A stretch of DNA of 64,000 bases, taken from positions 1 to 64,000 of the forward strand of contig JADYXZ010000010.1 of the NCBI GenBank assembly GCA_020853885.1, in the 5' to 3' direction. Both the position numbers and the translations under genes were made by a program. Origin of the DNA: Bradyrhizobiaceae bacterium. GTDB taxonomy: Bacteria > Pseudomonadota > Alphaproteobacteria > Rhizobiales > Xanthobacteraceae. Of this stretch, positions 53,861 to 63,257 are shown piece by piece. Below the pieces are notes generated by a model. It saw only the letters and a program-made list of their open reading frames with translations. It did not search any database and was not told the DNA's origin. Positions within the stretch are counted from its first letter, which is position 1, and each line of letters begins with the position of its first letter.

Positions 53861-54454
53861 TCAGAGATACCGTCGCAGATCGGCCGCAGCTTCGTCGGCG
53901 GGCCGCTTCAGATTGAACGGCGCGACAAACCTGCCCTGCCGGTCCATCAGATAGACGATGGCGGAATGGTCCATCGTGTAGTCGCCGCCCTCAAGCGGAA
54001 CCTTCTTCGCATACGCCTTGTATGCCTTCGTCACCGCTTCGATCTCCGCCGGCGTGCCGGTGAGCCCCATGATGCGCGGATGGAAGCTCGACAGATACAG
54101 CTTCAGCTTCTCGGGCGTATCGCGCTCGGGATCGACCGTGATGAAGATCGCCGCCGTCTTTTCCGCGTCGGGCCCCAGGCGGCGCAATGTCTCCGACATA
54201 TCGAACAGCGCGGTGGGGCAAACATCCGGACAGTGGGTGAAGCCGAAGAAGACCAGGAACGGCTTGCCCTTGAGGTCGGCGTCGGTCACCGCGCGGCCGT
54301 CCTGATCGGTCAGGCGGAAGGGGCCGCCGACGGCGGATTGCACGGGTGCCGCTTCGTTGCGCGGCCAGACGACAACGGCGACGGCCGCGAGCGCAGCCGC
54401 TGCCGCGACGAACGCGGAGAGCAAGACGAGTACGCGGGCGAAACGGCTCATCAT
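53861..54454 (-). CDS. senC: SCO1/SenC family copper-delivery protein
   Basis: 197 aa. An N-terminal signal/membrane anchor (VLVLLSAFVAAAAALAAVAVVVW) is followed by a thioredoxin-like domain with copper-binding Cys75-Cys79 (THCPDVCP) and His163 (YTMDHSAIV), the full Sco ligand set. These periplasmic proteins help assemble the CuA centre of cytochrome oxidases or handle redox of copper. Adjacent small membrane protein on the same strand. The ccoS/ccoI genes are only 9 kb away. Confidence 0.93.
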   Translation of the reverse strand: MMSRFARVLVLLSAFVAAAAALAAVAVVVWPRNEAAPVQSAVGGPFRLTDQDGRAVTDADLKGKPFLVFFGFTHCPDVCPTALFDMSETLRRLGPDAEKTAAIFITVDPERDTPEKLKLYLSSFHPRIMGLTGTPAEIEAVTKAYKAYAKKVPLEGGDYTMDHSAIVYLMDRQGRFVAPFNLKRPADEAAADLRRYL

Positions 54455-54485
54455 CGGTTCCGGAAGCGGGTGGCGGGCGCGACGT

Positions 54486-54656
54486 TCAGAAGCAATAGGC
54501 GATGCCGGCGCGAACCACGTCGAAGAACACGGCGGTGCCGAGCTTCATCCACAAGATGGCGGCGGCCGCAACCAGCAGCGCCGCAACACCGCCGATCGCG
54601 AGCAGCGCGATGCGCTGCGTCGACGCGAAGCGAACATTCTGCGTGAGCGTGCTCAT
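54486..54656 (-). CDS. Small membrane protein upstream of senC (56 aa)
   Basis: 56 aa from ATG 54656, with one hydrophobic helix (IALLAIGGVAALLVAAAAILWM) and a C-terminal RAGIAYCF. An AGGA word lies just before the ATG. The longer frame adds residues that overlap upstream non-coding DNA. The gap to senC is 31 bp. No family is recognised; the pairing suggests a role near the copper or oxidase assembly step, but that is positional inference only. Confidence 0.6.
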   Translation of the reverse strand: MSTLTQNVRFASTQRIALLAIGGVAALLVAAAAILWMKLGTAVFFDVVRAGIAYCF

Positions 54657-54773
54657 GTTCCTGCTCTCACCGTGCCGCGCGGTATCCGCGGCAGGCTCCA
54701 TTCATATAGCGCGGCGCACGGGGCGGGAGAAGGCCGGCTCCGGGGACATTTTGTCAGCCCCGCCGCCCGCGGG

Positions 54774-56078
54774 TCAGCCCATCATGCCGACCAGGAAGAG
54801 CGACAACGGGGGAAAAGCGACCAGCAGCGCAAGCCAGAAAAGATCGGCGATCACGAAGGGCATGGCGCCCTTGTAGATGTTCACGAGGCCGATGTCGGGA
54901 ACCATGTTGTTCATGATGAAGCAGATGATGCCGACCGGCGGCGCGATCAGGCCGATCTGCACGGTGACGACGACGAGCACGCCGAACCAGACCGCATCGA
55001 AGCCCAGGTCGATGACCACCGGAAACACGATCGGGATCGTCAGCAGGATGATCGCGAGCTCGTCCACGAACATGCCAACGATGATGTAGAAGGCGAGGAT
55101 CGAAATCACGATGCCGAGCGGCCCTATCGGCATGGTGGTCAGAAGGTCGGCGAGCAGCTGCGACATCTGCGTGACGGCGAGAAAGTACTGGAACAGAAAC
55201 GCGGCGATGACGATGAAGAAGATCGCCGCCGAGGTGCGCAGCGCCTCGACGAGGCTCCCTTCCATCGCCGCCCAAGACAGCTTGCCGCGCAACACGCCGA
55301 TCGCGACCGCGCCGAACACGCCGAGGCCGGCGGCCTCGGTAATGGTGACGAAGCCGCCATAGATGCCGCCGATGACCAGCGCGAACAGCGCGATCGTGGC
55401 CCACACGTCGCGCAGGCTGTCCCAGCGCTCCTTACGATCGGCGCGTTCGCCGCGCGGAAGCCACTCGGGCTTGAGCTGATAAATGATCTGAATGGTGAGG
55501 CAGTAGAACGCGACGGCGATGATGCCGGGAACGATTCCGGCAATGAACAGCGACGCCACCGACGTATCGGTGAGGATCGCGTAAAGAATGAACATAACGG
55601 ACGGCGGGATCATGATGCCGAGCGTGCCGCCGGCGGCGATCACGCCCGCGGACAGTCCGGCGTCGTAGCCGGCGCGGCGCATCTCCGGCAGCGCCACGTG
55701 CGTCATGGTGGCGGCGCTCGCGAGCGACGATCCGTTGATCGCGGCGAAGCCGCCGCACGCCAGCACGGTCGCCATCGCCATTCCGCCGCGCAGGTGGCCG
55801 ACCCAGGCATTGGCCGCGCGGAACAGCTCGCGGCTCATGCCCGATGCGCTCACCAGCGCACCCATCAGGATGAACAGCGGGATGACGCTGAAATTGAAGT
55901 CGGTGACCGTGCGAATGGGCGAATGGATCAGGAGGCCGATCGCCGGCTCGATGCCGACGAGGTAGGCAAAACCCCCGATCGCCACTGCGCCGAGGCTGAC
56001 TGCGATCGGCACCCGCAACAACATCAGAACGACGACGGCGATGCAGCCGACGATCGCAACGAAAGCTTCTTCAGACAT
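54774..56078 (-). CDS. TRAP transporter large permease (DctM)
   Basis: 434-aa membrane protein with about 12 helices, the ion-coupled translocation subunit of a TRAP transporter. Family features: FSVIPLFILMGALVSASGMSRELF, the NGSSLASAATMTHVALPEM region, AGVIAAGGTLGIMIPPSVMFILYAI, and VDELAIILLTIPIVFPVV. It overlaps the DctQ gene start-to-end by 8 bp. The ligand class is set by the neighbouring DctP-type binding proteins and cannot be deduced further. Confidence 0.93.
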   Translation of the reverse strand: MSEEAFVAIVGCIAVVVLMLLRVPIAVSLGAVAIGGFAYLVGIEPAIGLLIHSPIRTVTDFNFSVIPLFILMGALVSASGMSRELFRAANAWVGHLRGGMAMATVLACGGFAAINGSSLASAATMTHVALPEMRRAGYDAGLSAGVIAAGGTLGIMIPPSVMFILYAILTDTSVASLFIAGIVPGIIAVAFYCLTIQIIYQLKPEWLPRGERADRKERWDSLRDVWATIALFALVIGGIYGGFVTITEAAGLGVFGAVAIGVLRGKLSWAAMEGSLVEALRTSAAIFFIVIAAFLFQYFLAVTQMSQLLADLLTTMPIGPLGIVISILAFYIIVGMFVDELAIILLTIPIVFPVVIDLGFDAVWFGVLVVVTVQIGLIAPPVGIICFIMNNMVPDIGLVNIYKGAMPFVIADLFWLALLVAFPPLSLFLVGMMG

Positions 56079-56559
56079 TTTCGGCCGTGCCCGATCCCAA
56101 TCGCTTCTGGATTACGACCTGCCACCAGCGGATGGCGCCCATGATGACGGCGACGAGAATTCCGATCGATGCGAAGCTGTAGCCGATCCAGATCGGAATC
56201 AGCAGTTCGGCCGAGACCTGCCCCGCCTGCAGGATGTCGAAGACCTTGAACGTCATCGCGTAGCCGAACAGCGCGAGAAAAAGCAGGTTGAGCGTATAGC
56301 CGAAGACGTCGAAGGTTCGCCGCATCGCCCTGCCGCCGAACTCGTAGGCGATATCGACGGTGATGTGCCGGTCGGCGTAGGTGGCGGTAGCGATGCCCCA
56401 GCAGATCGCGATCCCCTGCATGATCTGGCCGACCACGAAGCCGTCGGGGATGTGCGCATTGAAGACGTAGCGAAGAATCGCCTCGCACACCGTGATGGCC
56501 GCGAGCAATGCAATGAAATAGCCCGCCGTCTTCTCGACGATGCCGATGAAGCGATTCAC
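56071..56559 (-). CDS. TRAP transporter small permease (DctQ)
   Basis: 162 aa with four helices, pattern IVEKTAGYFIALLAAITVCEAILRYVFNAHIPDG then GIAICWGIATATYADRHITVDIAYE, typical of DctQ. It forms the membrane complex with DctM, whose gene it overlaps by 8 bp. The binding protein gene lies 73 bp upstream on the same strand. Confidence 0.92.
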   Translation of the reverse strand: MNRFIGIVEKTAGYFIALLAAITVCEAILRYVFNAHIPDGFVVGQIMQGIAICWGIATATYADRHITVDIAYEFGGRAMRRTFDVFGYTLNLLFLALFGYAMTFKVFDILQAGQVSAELLIPIWIGYSFASIGILVAVIMGAIRWWQVVIQKRLGSGTAENV

Positions 56560-56632
56560 GACGGCAGTCCCCGGCCCGATGAAGCGGCGCCCGCCGGCCG
56601 TAAGCTGGCCGGCGGGCGCGATTGCCTGCGTA

Positions 56633-57655
56633 TCAGAACAAGGCGTCCGCCTTCTTCAGCTCGGCCTTGAGCTCGTTCATGACCTGCTCCGGGTTGTGGC
56701 CGGCCTTCTGCACGGCCGCAGCCCAGGCGTCGTAAACGGGCTTCGCCGCGTCGCGCCACAGTTTCACCTCGGCGTCGCCGACCTTGGTGATCTTGCGGCT
56801 GGAGGCGCGGATCTCGGCCATGCGCTTGGTCTGGTCCCCGTACCAGTGCTTGTAAACGAGCGCCGACCATTCCGGCGTGCAGACGGAGTCGACCGCCTTC
56901 TTCTGTTCCGGCGTCAGCTTATCGTAGGTGCGGCGGCTGATGCCGTGCGTGAAGGTCGACACGTACATCGGCACGTCGAGCGTGTATTCGGTCACCTCGC
57001 CGAACTTGAAAGCAGGATGGGTCAGGCCGTCCCACGGAATGGTGATCGCTTCGGTAATGCCGCGCTTCAGCGTATCGGCGGCTTCCATGATCGGCACCTG
57101 CACCGAGTTGCCGCCCATCGACGTGACGTAGGTCGCGATGGTCTGGTTGGCGGTGCGGACCTTCATGCCCTTCAGGTCATCGGGCACGCGGACTTCCTTC
57201 TTCGCGGAATGGAGCGTACCGATGTCGTGCGAGTAATTGTGACACACGTAATGGTCCGCCATCTCCTTGTCGGCGTACTTCTTGTACCAGCGGTGGATCG
57301 CCGGGGCCGCCTTGTAGCTGTCGGTGATCAGGAAGGGCAGATCCGGCGCGCCCCGGACCGGGAAACGGCCGGGCGTGTAGCCGGGGTTGATGAGGCCGAC
57401 GTCGGCGATGCCGGTCTTCACCATGTCGTAGTGATCGGCGCCGGAACCGAGCTGGCTGCTCGGATAGAGCGTCGTCTTGATGGTGCCGTTCGACGCCTTC
57501 TCGAGCGCGGCGGCCCAATCCTTGTAGCCGGGCGTCAAGAGATGGCTCGGCGGCACCCAGTAGCTGAGCTTCAGGTTGACGTCGGCGGCCTGCGTGCCGG
57601 TTGCACCGAACGCCATCGCGGCGGCGGCCGCGAGCGAAATGCCGTAGCGCTTCAT
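56633..57655 (-). CDS. TRAP transporter solute-binding protein (DctP), copy 1
   Basis: 340 aa with a signal peptide (YGISLAAAAAMAFGATGTQAAD). DctP fold: LKLSYWVPPSHLLTPGYKDWAAALE, TLYPSSQLGSGADHYDMVKTGIADVGLINPGYTPGRFP, and the substrate-binding arginine region LKGMKVRTANQTI. The ATG at 57655 has GGGAGAG 7 bp upstream. First gene of the dctP-dctQ-dctM operon. It is closely related to the protein encoded at 58082-59116. A carboxylate ligand is usual for the family. Confidence 0.93.
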   Translation of the reverse strand: MKRYGISLAAAAAMAFGATGTQAADVNLKLSYWVPPSHLLTPGYKDWAAALEKASNGTIKTTLYPSSQLGSGADHYDMVKTGIADVGLINPGYTPGRFPVRGAPDLPFLITDSYKAAPAIHRWYKKYADKEMADHYVCHNYSHDIGTLHSAKKEVRVPDDLKGMKVRTANQTIATYVTSMGGNSVQVPIMEAADTLKRGITEAITIPWDGLTHPAFKFGEVTEYTLDVPMYVSTFTHGISRRTYDKLTPEQKKAVDSVCTPEWSALVYKHWYGDQTKRMAEIRASSRKITKVGDAEVKLWRDAAKPVYDAWAAAVQKAGHNPEQVMNELKAELKKADALF

Positions 57656-57888
57656 GCATACTCTCCCATGCGTTGGCTCCCCACGCGTCGTCTTCTTTGT
57701 CGGCTGTTTCGCCGGGACGATCGCAGATTTTTTCGCGAACGGGCAGCAGGCGGCGTTGCCTGCGGACACTCGTTCACTTGCATAACAATTGCATTTTCGC
57801 CCGGGCTCGTCGAGGCGCGGGAAGCACTATTCCAGCGGGAGTAGAGCGCGGCGGTATCGTCCCACCCAAGCGGCGGCCACTTGTGGGA

Positions 57889-57960
57889 TGGAACGGGCGA
57901 TGGGAATCCAACCCATGCCATGCAACGCGAGAAGCTCCCGCACAGCTTGCAATAGGCAGG
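57889..57960 (-). pseudogene. Degenerate tRNA-Gly copy
   Basis: The 3' half matches the intact tRNA-Gly at 59335-59409. It has acceptor end ACGGGCG with TGG (CCA on the - strand) and T-arm ATGGG / CCCAT around AATCCAA (T-loop T-T-C-G changed to T-T-G-G). The D- and anticodon arms are decayed. It is placed upstream of DctP copy 1 just as the intact tRNA is placed upstream of DctP copy 2. Confidence 0.75.
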
Positions 57961-58081
57961 CTGTGTTCCCCCACAGGGTCATGCGGCGACCGTCAATTCA
58001 AGCGCCGACATCTCGCCCGGGCAACGCAATGCGGGCACGCATTAAGAGCGTGCCCGCACCCCATCTGCATCGAAGCGCGCT

Positions 58082-59116
58082 TCAGAACAGCGCGTCCGCC
58101 TTCTTGAGCTCGGACTTGAACTCGTCGAGCACCTGATCCGGGTTTTGGCCGGCCTTGGTCACCGAGGCCTTCCAGGCCGCCACCACCGGCTCGGCGGCCT
58201 TGCGCCATTGATCGAGCTCGGCCGAGCCGATCTTGGTGATCTTGGTGATCTTGTCTCCGGCTTTCCGGATCTCGTCCTCGCGCTGGACCTGGTCGTCGTA
58301 CCAGTGCTTATAGACCTTCTGCGACCATTCCGGCGTGCAATGGTCGTCGATCACCGTCTTCTGCGCCGCCGACATGCTGTCATAGGTCTTGCGGCTGATC
58401 AGATTCAGCAGCGTCGCAAGATACATCTTGGTGTCGAGCGTGTACTCCGTCACCGTGTGAAACTTGAACGCCGGGTGCGTCAGGCTGTCGTAAGTCCCGG
58501 TGATCGCATCGGTGATGCCGCGCTTGAGCGTGTCCGCCGCTTCCATGATCGGCACCTGCACCGAGGCGCCGCCCATTGCGGTCACGAACGTCGTGATCGT
58601 CTGGTTGGCGGTGCGGACCTTGAGCCCCTTCACGTCGTCGGGAACCTTGACCACCTTCTTGGAGATGAAGGTCCCGGGTTCATGCGAGAACGTGTGGCAG
58701 ACGATGACCTCGGGCATCTCCTTTTCGGCATACTTCGTATAGAAGCGCCGTATGGCGGGCGCCGCCTTGTAGGCGCTGTCGGCCAGGAATGGCAGATCGA
58801 CGACGCCGATCACCGGAAAGCGACCGGGCGTGTAGCCGGGATTGACCAGCACGAAGTCGGCGATGCCGGTCTTGACCATGTCGTAGTGATCGGCGCCGGA
58901 GCCGAGCTGGCTGCTCGGATAGAGCGTCGTCTTGATGGTGCCGTTCGAGGCTTTCTCCACCGACGCCGCCCACTCCTTGTAACCCGGCGTGAGCAGGTGC
59001 GACGGCGGCACCCAGTAGCTGAGCTTCAGATTGATCTGCTTGTCCTGCGCGGATGCGCCGGACGCCGCAGCCGACAAAGCGAGCGCGCAAGCAAGCAGGA
59101 TTGATTGACGTCGCAT
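58082..59116 (-). CDS. TRAP transporter solute-binding protein (DctP), copy 2
   Basis: 344 aa with a signal peptide (SILLACALALSAAASGASAQ) and the same order of motifs as copy 1. Long stretches are identical, such as SYWVPPSHLLTPGYK, GTIKTTLYPSSQLGSGADHYDMVKTGIAD, MEAADTLKRGIT and the ELKKADALF-type end. It carries an extra residue triplet ITK near residue 295. The start at 59116 has AAGGAGGA upstream. No permease genes follow it directly, so it may use the DctQ/DctM pair at 54774-56559 with a different ligand range. It likely arose by tandem duplication with the tRNA gene. Confidence 0.92.
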   Translation of the reverse strand: MRRQSILLACALALSAAASGASAQDKQINLKLSYWVPPSHLLTPGYKEWAASVEKASNGTIKTTLYPSSQLGSGADHYDMVKTGIADFVLVNPGYTPGRFPVIGVVDLPFLADSAYKAAPAIRRFYTKYAEKEMPEVIVCHTFSHEPGTFISKKVVKVPDDVKGLKVRTANQTITTFVTAMGGASVQVPIMEAADTLKRGITDAITGTYDSLTHPAFKFHTVTEYTLDTKMYLATLLNLISRKTYDSMSAAQKTVIDDHCTPEWSQKVYKHWYDDQVQREDEIRKAGDKITKITKIGSAELDQWRKAAEPVVAAWKASVTKAGQNPDQVLDEFKSELKKADALF

Positions 59117-59334
59117 GCCTTCCTCCTTCGCGTTTCCTCGGGATTTTGTTGGTTGTTGCGCCCGAAATTCCGATCAGGCGTTCATGCAAAACCGGCAGGT
59201 GCGGCATTGGCGTACCGGACCCTGCAGGCGAAAGCTTGGCATTTTCGATTGTCGCGGTCGAGGCCGCGCGCGGCGGCGTGCCGCCTGACGGCATTCGACG
59301 TTGGGCGGACAGCGATCTTATCTGCCCAACGGAA

Positions 59335-59409
59335 TGGAGCGGGCGATGGGAATCGAACCCACGACATACAGCTTGGGAAGCTGTCGTTCTACCACTGAAC
59401 TACGCCCGC
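59335..59409 (-). tRNA. tRNA-Gly (anticodon CCC)
   Basis: - strand cloverleaf: acceptor GCGGGCG / CGCCCGC, D-arm GTTC...GAAC, anticodon stem ACAGC / GCTGT with loop TTCCCAA (anticodon CCC), T-arm GTGGG / CCCAT with loop TTCGATT (the outermost pair is a G-T wobble), and encoded CCA at 59335-59337. 75 nt. Reads GGG codons. Confidence 0.96.
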
Positions 59410-59512
59410 GAAGCCCAATCGGCCGTCGATCGGAAGCTAGGCTACCTCAAAGCGTTCGGTGTCGGCAAACTGGCACGATTGCCGCGCACGACTGACGCAG
59501 GACCGGATCAGA

Positions 59513-60895
59513 TCAGTAGGTGATGGTCGAGCGCAGGCCGACGACGAACGCGTTGCCGACGGTTCGGCTCGGATCGTCCGGGTCAGGCACGTTGCCGCCC
59601 GGGCGGACGATGTATTGCAGGTCGGACTGCAAGGTCCACCACGGGGCGAGCTGGGCGACATAGCTCAGCTCGAAGACCGTTTCCGCGTTGCGGATCGGGT
59701 ACGGCGGCCCGCTCAGAGCGAGCGTGTCCTGGTCGAGGGCGATCGCTGCCTTGCTGATCCTCGAATACGCGACGCCCACCGTCAGCGTGTCGTCGGCACG
59801 GCTGGGGATCAGGCCTTTGAACCCGATGCCGCCGTCGATGTACCAAGACAGGAGATTGCGGTTGGAGGGTGAGACTCCGCCGCGCACGAATATGCTCGTG
59901 CTGCGCTCGCCGGCGCGCCAGATCATCCGGTCGACAACTGCGTACATGCCCCAATTGCCGGAATGATAGAGCGCGTCGTCCGGCGCGGTCGCCAGCGAAA
60001 CGATCGCACCGGTGCCGTCGATTCCGTAACGCTGGTCGGCGAAATTGCCGGTGTGATACCAGGCGCCGATCTTGTAGGCGGCGGCAAGTCCCTTGGCATC
60101 CTCCTCCTGATTGACGTGGACCTGCGCCTCGCCGATCAAGAAGGCGCCGCCGCTGAAGCTGAAGGTCGTACCGTGCCGGTTGCAGATCTGCGGATCATCG
60201 CTGCAATTCCTGCCCGCCGGATCGCCGCTGAAGGCCGCAGCCAGAAAGGAAAGATTCTCTGCGGGATTGACCTGAAGGCGCACGCCCGGCGTCGCCAGCG
60301 GATAGGCGGCTCCCCCGCTCGGCAAGTTCGCCGACATGATGGTCGCCCAGCCGAATGTCCCGTTGAGCAATCCGCCCGCGGTGTCGCTGACCAGAAATTC
60401 ATCGTCGGCGGCGAGCTGGCCCGCGCGGATCGAGAACCTGCCGAAATCCTGCTCGAACCACGCCGTGAACAGGCGCGTGGTCGGCAGGGCGTCGATGTTG
60501 CTGGGATCGGCAATGCTGCCGACATTCTCGGCGACGTTGCGGCCGGAATTGTGGATCTGGAACAGCCGCACGTGCGTCTTGCCGCCCTTCCAGCCCACCA
60601 GTTTCTCGAGATCGGTATCGACGGAAACGTCCAGCCGTCCTTCGTACGTCGTTCCGCGGCGCAGACCGCCGGAAAGAACGCTGAACACTTCACCGATGTA
60701 TTCAATGCCGACTTCGACGCCCTTCTCCTCCCAGGCGGTGCGGGCGCCGCCCCAATCGCCTGTCAGCTTTTCCCGCTCCCAGATGCCCTGCTCTTCCGCA
60801 CGCGCGCCAGCGCCGCTCGAAAGCAACGCGCCAAAAACGAACGTCGCCGCACAGGCTTGCCGGAAGCCTAAATTTCCACCGATCTTGCGCCTCAT
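59513..60895 (-). CDS. Carbohydrate-selective porin, OprB family
   Basis: 460-aa outer-membrane beta-barrel. Signal peptide ACAATFVFGALLSSGAGARA, then the family opening LTGDWGGARTAWEEKGVEVGIEYIGE, regular amphipathic strand pattern, VELSYVAQLAPWWTLQSDLQYIVRPGG (OprB C-terminal motif) and a final aromatic-ended strand (GLRSTITY). The ATG at 60895 has AGGGGA upstream. OprB-type proteins let sugars and other solutes across the outer membrane; the specific solute is unknown. It may serve one of the nearby uptake systems. Confidence 0.88.
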   Translation of the reverse strand: MRRKIGGNLGFRQACAATFVFGALLSSGAGARAEEQGIWEREKLTGDWGGARTAWEEKGVEVGIEYIGEVFSVLSGGLRRGTTYEGRLDVSVDTDLEKLVGWKGGKTHVRLFQIHNSGRNVAENVGSIADPSNIDALPTTRLFTAWFEQDFGRFSIRAGQLAADDEFLVSDTAGGLLNGTFGWATIMSANLPSGGAAYPLATPGVRLQVNPAENLSFLAAAFSGDPAGRNCSDDPQICNRHGTTFSFSGGAFLIGEAQVHVNQEEDAKGLAAAYKIGAWYHTGNFADQRYGIDGTGAIVSLATAPDDALYHSGNWGMYAVVDRMIWRAGERSTSIFVRGGVSPSNRNLLSWYIDGGIGFKGLIPSRADDTLTVGVAYSRISKAAIALDQDTLALSGPPYPIRNAETVFELSYVAQLAPWWTLQSDLQYIVRPGGNVPDPDDPSRTVGNAFVVGLRSTITY

Positions 60896-61040
60896 GTTCC
60901 CCTGCCCTCTGCCGCAATCGTTAGCGGGCGCCAACAGACCGCGTCAATGCGACGTAATTGAAGAAATGCAACTCTGGAAGCGTTCCACGCCGGCCTGCTC
61001 TTGAATTCACCCGGATCAACATCGAATCGAACATCCGCAT

Positions 61041-62483
61041 TCAAAACGGCCAGAACAGCGTCGCCCAGCTCGCGCCGGTCAATGCGACGGCGAGCGCAAG
61101 CGGCAGCATCGCGGCGACGCGACGCATCGCACCGCGCGCATAGAGTGCCGCGATCTGCCAGCCGAGCCACAAGGACCACGCGCCGGCGCCAACCAGCAGA
61201 ACGGCGCGCAGCGGTCCAACGAAGTCGAGCGCAAATCCCTCGTTGTGCAACATCGTGACGGTCAGCGACGATAGGCCGAGAAAGACTCCGCATGCGGCAA
61301 GCGGAATGAGACTCTGGGCCAGATGGTGAAACCGCGCGGACGACCGCACGCCAAGCAGACGCGTCGCTGCCAGCACGCAAAGCCAGACGAGGCCGCCGAT
61401 GACCGCGGCCGAGCCGAGGAGGTAACCGAGCAGGACCGCGCCATCGAGCAGGGTCAGCACGTCGTTCAGATCGGGGTAATTGGTCAGTATCCACCACGGC
61501 GCCAGCGGCTCGAGCGGCCACATGAGATGATGATCGACCAGCCACTCCGCCGCCGCCTGCTTGACGGCGACATAGAGCGCGCTCGACGGCCACTGGAAGG
61601 CGCCGACGGCAAGGCCGAGGAGGCCGAATATGAGGAGGGCCGTCTCCATCGGCTTCGTCTCCTGCCCGGCGACGTGGACGATCTCATGGTTGGGAGAACG
61701 GCGGGCAAGCGTGACGGCGCCGCGGAAGCCGCTGCATCGGCCGCACATATGGCACATGCTGTTGCCGTGCATGTTGCGAATGGGAACAAGCGGTGCACAG
61801 TTGATCCGCGCGATCTTGGCACCGCGCTGCTTGTGCCAAGCGTTCCAGGCCTTGCGGTCGACGCGGAAATGCACCGGCGCGAGCTTCGACAGAAGCGCGA
61901 AGACGCCGGTCACCGGGCAGAGATAACGGCACCAGACCCGCTTGTTGCGTCCGTAGAGCCAGCCGATGGCGATCGCCGCGAGCGTCGAGCCGCCGAGGAT
62001 GACGAGCGCGGGTCTCGGATACTGATAGACGCTCACCATCTGTCCGTAGATGGTCGTGCAGGCGAAGGCGACGAACGGCCAGCCGTGCCATTTCACCCAG
62101 GACGGCACAGCGCCGCCCCACCCGCGCGAGCTCGCAACCTCCGAGAGCGTTCCCTCCGGACAAAGGAGCCCGCACCACAGGCGGCCGACCAAGATCACGC
62201 TGAGCAGCACGAACGGCCACCAGATGCCCCAGAACACAAACTGGGCGAACAATGTGATGTCCGTCCAGATGTGGGCCGCCCGCGTTGGCAACGGCAGCAA
62301 CGCCGGAACCGCGAGGAGCACCAGGTAGAACACCACCACGAACCATTGACCGGCGCGGACCGTGCGCTGGTTCCGCATCAGCCAGTCGCCAAGGCGGCGC
62401 AACGCATCGTCCACGCCTCCCGGTCGGGGCGCATCGAGCGCTACGCCGGCCTGGTTTCGGTCCGGGGCCAGAACAGAGCCCAA
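61041..62483 (-). CDS. Polyferredoxin-like membrane protein (FtrD/NapH type)
   Basis: 480 aa, with about 10 helices. Cysteine sets for 4Fe-4S or metal centres are seen as LWCGLLCPEGTLSE, WCRYLCPVTGVF and MHGNSMCHMCGRCSGF. This is the membrane ferredoxin class (NapH, NosR, CcoG, FtrD). It follows the P19-type iron protein gene with 19 bp between, as FtrD accompanies P19 proteins in FtrABCD-type iron uptake. A TTG start at 62483 is preferred because AGGAG lies 7 bp upstream, directly after the P19 stop; the open frame to 62618 would overlap that gene. Likely supplies electrons for metal reduction. Confidence 0.82.
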   Translation of the reverse strand: MGSVLAPDRNQAGVALDAPRPGGVDDALRRLGDWLMRNQRTVRAGQWFVVVFYLVLLAVPALLPLPTRAAHIWTDITLFAQFVFWGIWWPFVLLSVILVGRLWCGLLCPEGTLSEVASSRGWGGAVPSWVKWHGWPFVAFACTTIYGQMVSVYQYPRPALVILGGSTLAAIAIGWLYGRNKRVWCRYLCPVTGVFALLSKLAPVHFRVDRKAWNAWHKQRGAKIARINCAPLVPIRNMHGNSMCHMCGRCSGFRGAVTLARRSPNHEIVHVAGQETKPMETALLIFGLLGLAVGAFQWPSSALYVAVKQAAAEWLVDHHLMWPLEPLAPWWILTNYPDLNDVLTLLDGAVLLGYLLGSAAVIGGLVWLCVLAATRLLGVRSSARFHHLAQSLIPLAACGVFLGLSSLTVTMLHNEGFALDFVGPLRAVLLVGAGAWSLWLGWQIAALYARGAMRRVAAMLPLALAVALTGASWATLFWPF

Positions 62484-62502
62484 ACCACCACTCCTGTGCA
62501 GC

Positions 62503-63039
62503 TCAGTAGCTGCCCTTCTTGCCGGTTCCGGCAAAGGTGAACTCGTATTCGACGTCGAAGGTCTTGAACCAGGGCGCGACGCCAGTCTCCTTGTCGACGT
62601 GACGGCCGAAGTGGGCACCGTGCGCCTCGCTCGGCGGAGCGACGGTAAACTTGAGCTTGTACTTGCCGTTGCCGGGCAGCTTGACGTTGTCGCCGTAGTG
62701 GGGGCCGTCGTCGGCGACCATCGGCATGAGCTCGCCCTTCAGGACTTCCGACTCGCCGATCTTGGTCAGCTCATACGTCACCTTCAGGTAGCCGATCCAG
62801 TCGCCTTTCTCGTAGCCGTTCTTGTTCCCCTTGGCGGCTTTGATGTCGGCTTCGAGATGGATGTCCGATTCTTTCGCCGCACGCATCATGCCCTGCGGCT
62901 CCATTTCGATCGGCTGCAGATAGACGGCCGCAACCTCCATCCCCGCCACAATTTTCGGCTTGCCGATCGGGTATTCCTTGGCGATTGCCGCTGTTGTCAG
63001 CGCAATGAACGCCATCGTTGCCACAACGATTCCACGCAT
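62503..63039 (-). CDS. P19/Tp34-type periplasmic iron (copper-dependent) transport protein
   Basis: 178 aa with signal peptide (IVVATMAFIALTTAAIAKEYPI). P19 family motifs: IVAGMEVAAVYLQPIEMEP, IHLEADIKA, LMPMVADDGPHYGDNVKLPG and HFGRHVDKETGVAPWFK, giving the His/Met/Glu residues that bind copper and iron in Campylobacter P19 and Brucella FtrA. AAGGAG stands 8 bp before the ATG at 63039. It forms a two-gene operon with the FtrD-like gene. No FTR1-like permease or cupredoxin partner is seen in the window. Confidence 0.88.
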   Translation of the reverse strand: MRGIVVATMAFIALTTAAIAKEYPIGKPKIVAGMEVAAVYLQPIEMEPQGMMRAAKESDIHLEADIKAAKGNKNGYEKGDWIGYLKVTYELTKIGESEVLKGELMPMVADDGPHYGDNVKLPGNGKYKLKFTVAPPSEAHGAHFGRHVDKETGVAPWFKTFDVEYEFTFAGTGKKGSY

Positions 63040-63257
63040 CTTTTTTCTCCTTGAGGGGTGCGAGCTTTCCGCAGGGCGCATTAAATCAACTATGCCTGCG
63101 CATTCGGTGCGTCAATGTTAAGGCTTTGAAATCACATAACTTTAGAACCAGTCTGGCCTGCAGAGTTTTGGAATTCATCCAGAACGCGGCGCATGCGTGC
63201 GCCGCCAATGGCGAATTTCCCTTCGCCGACAAAATCGCGAGCGCGAACTTCGGCGCG

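Noticed and set aside
50959-53916. Open frame of nearly 1,000 codons on the + strand
   Set aside because: Antisense to the GMC oxidoreductase and the flavin protein, both with strong motifs; composition is typical of a shadow frame.
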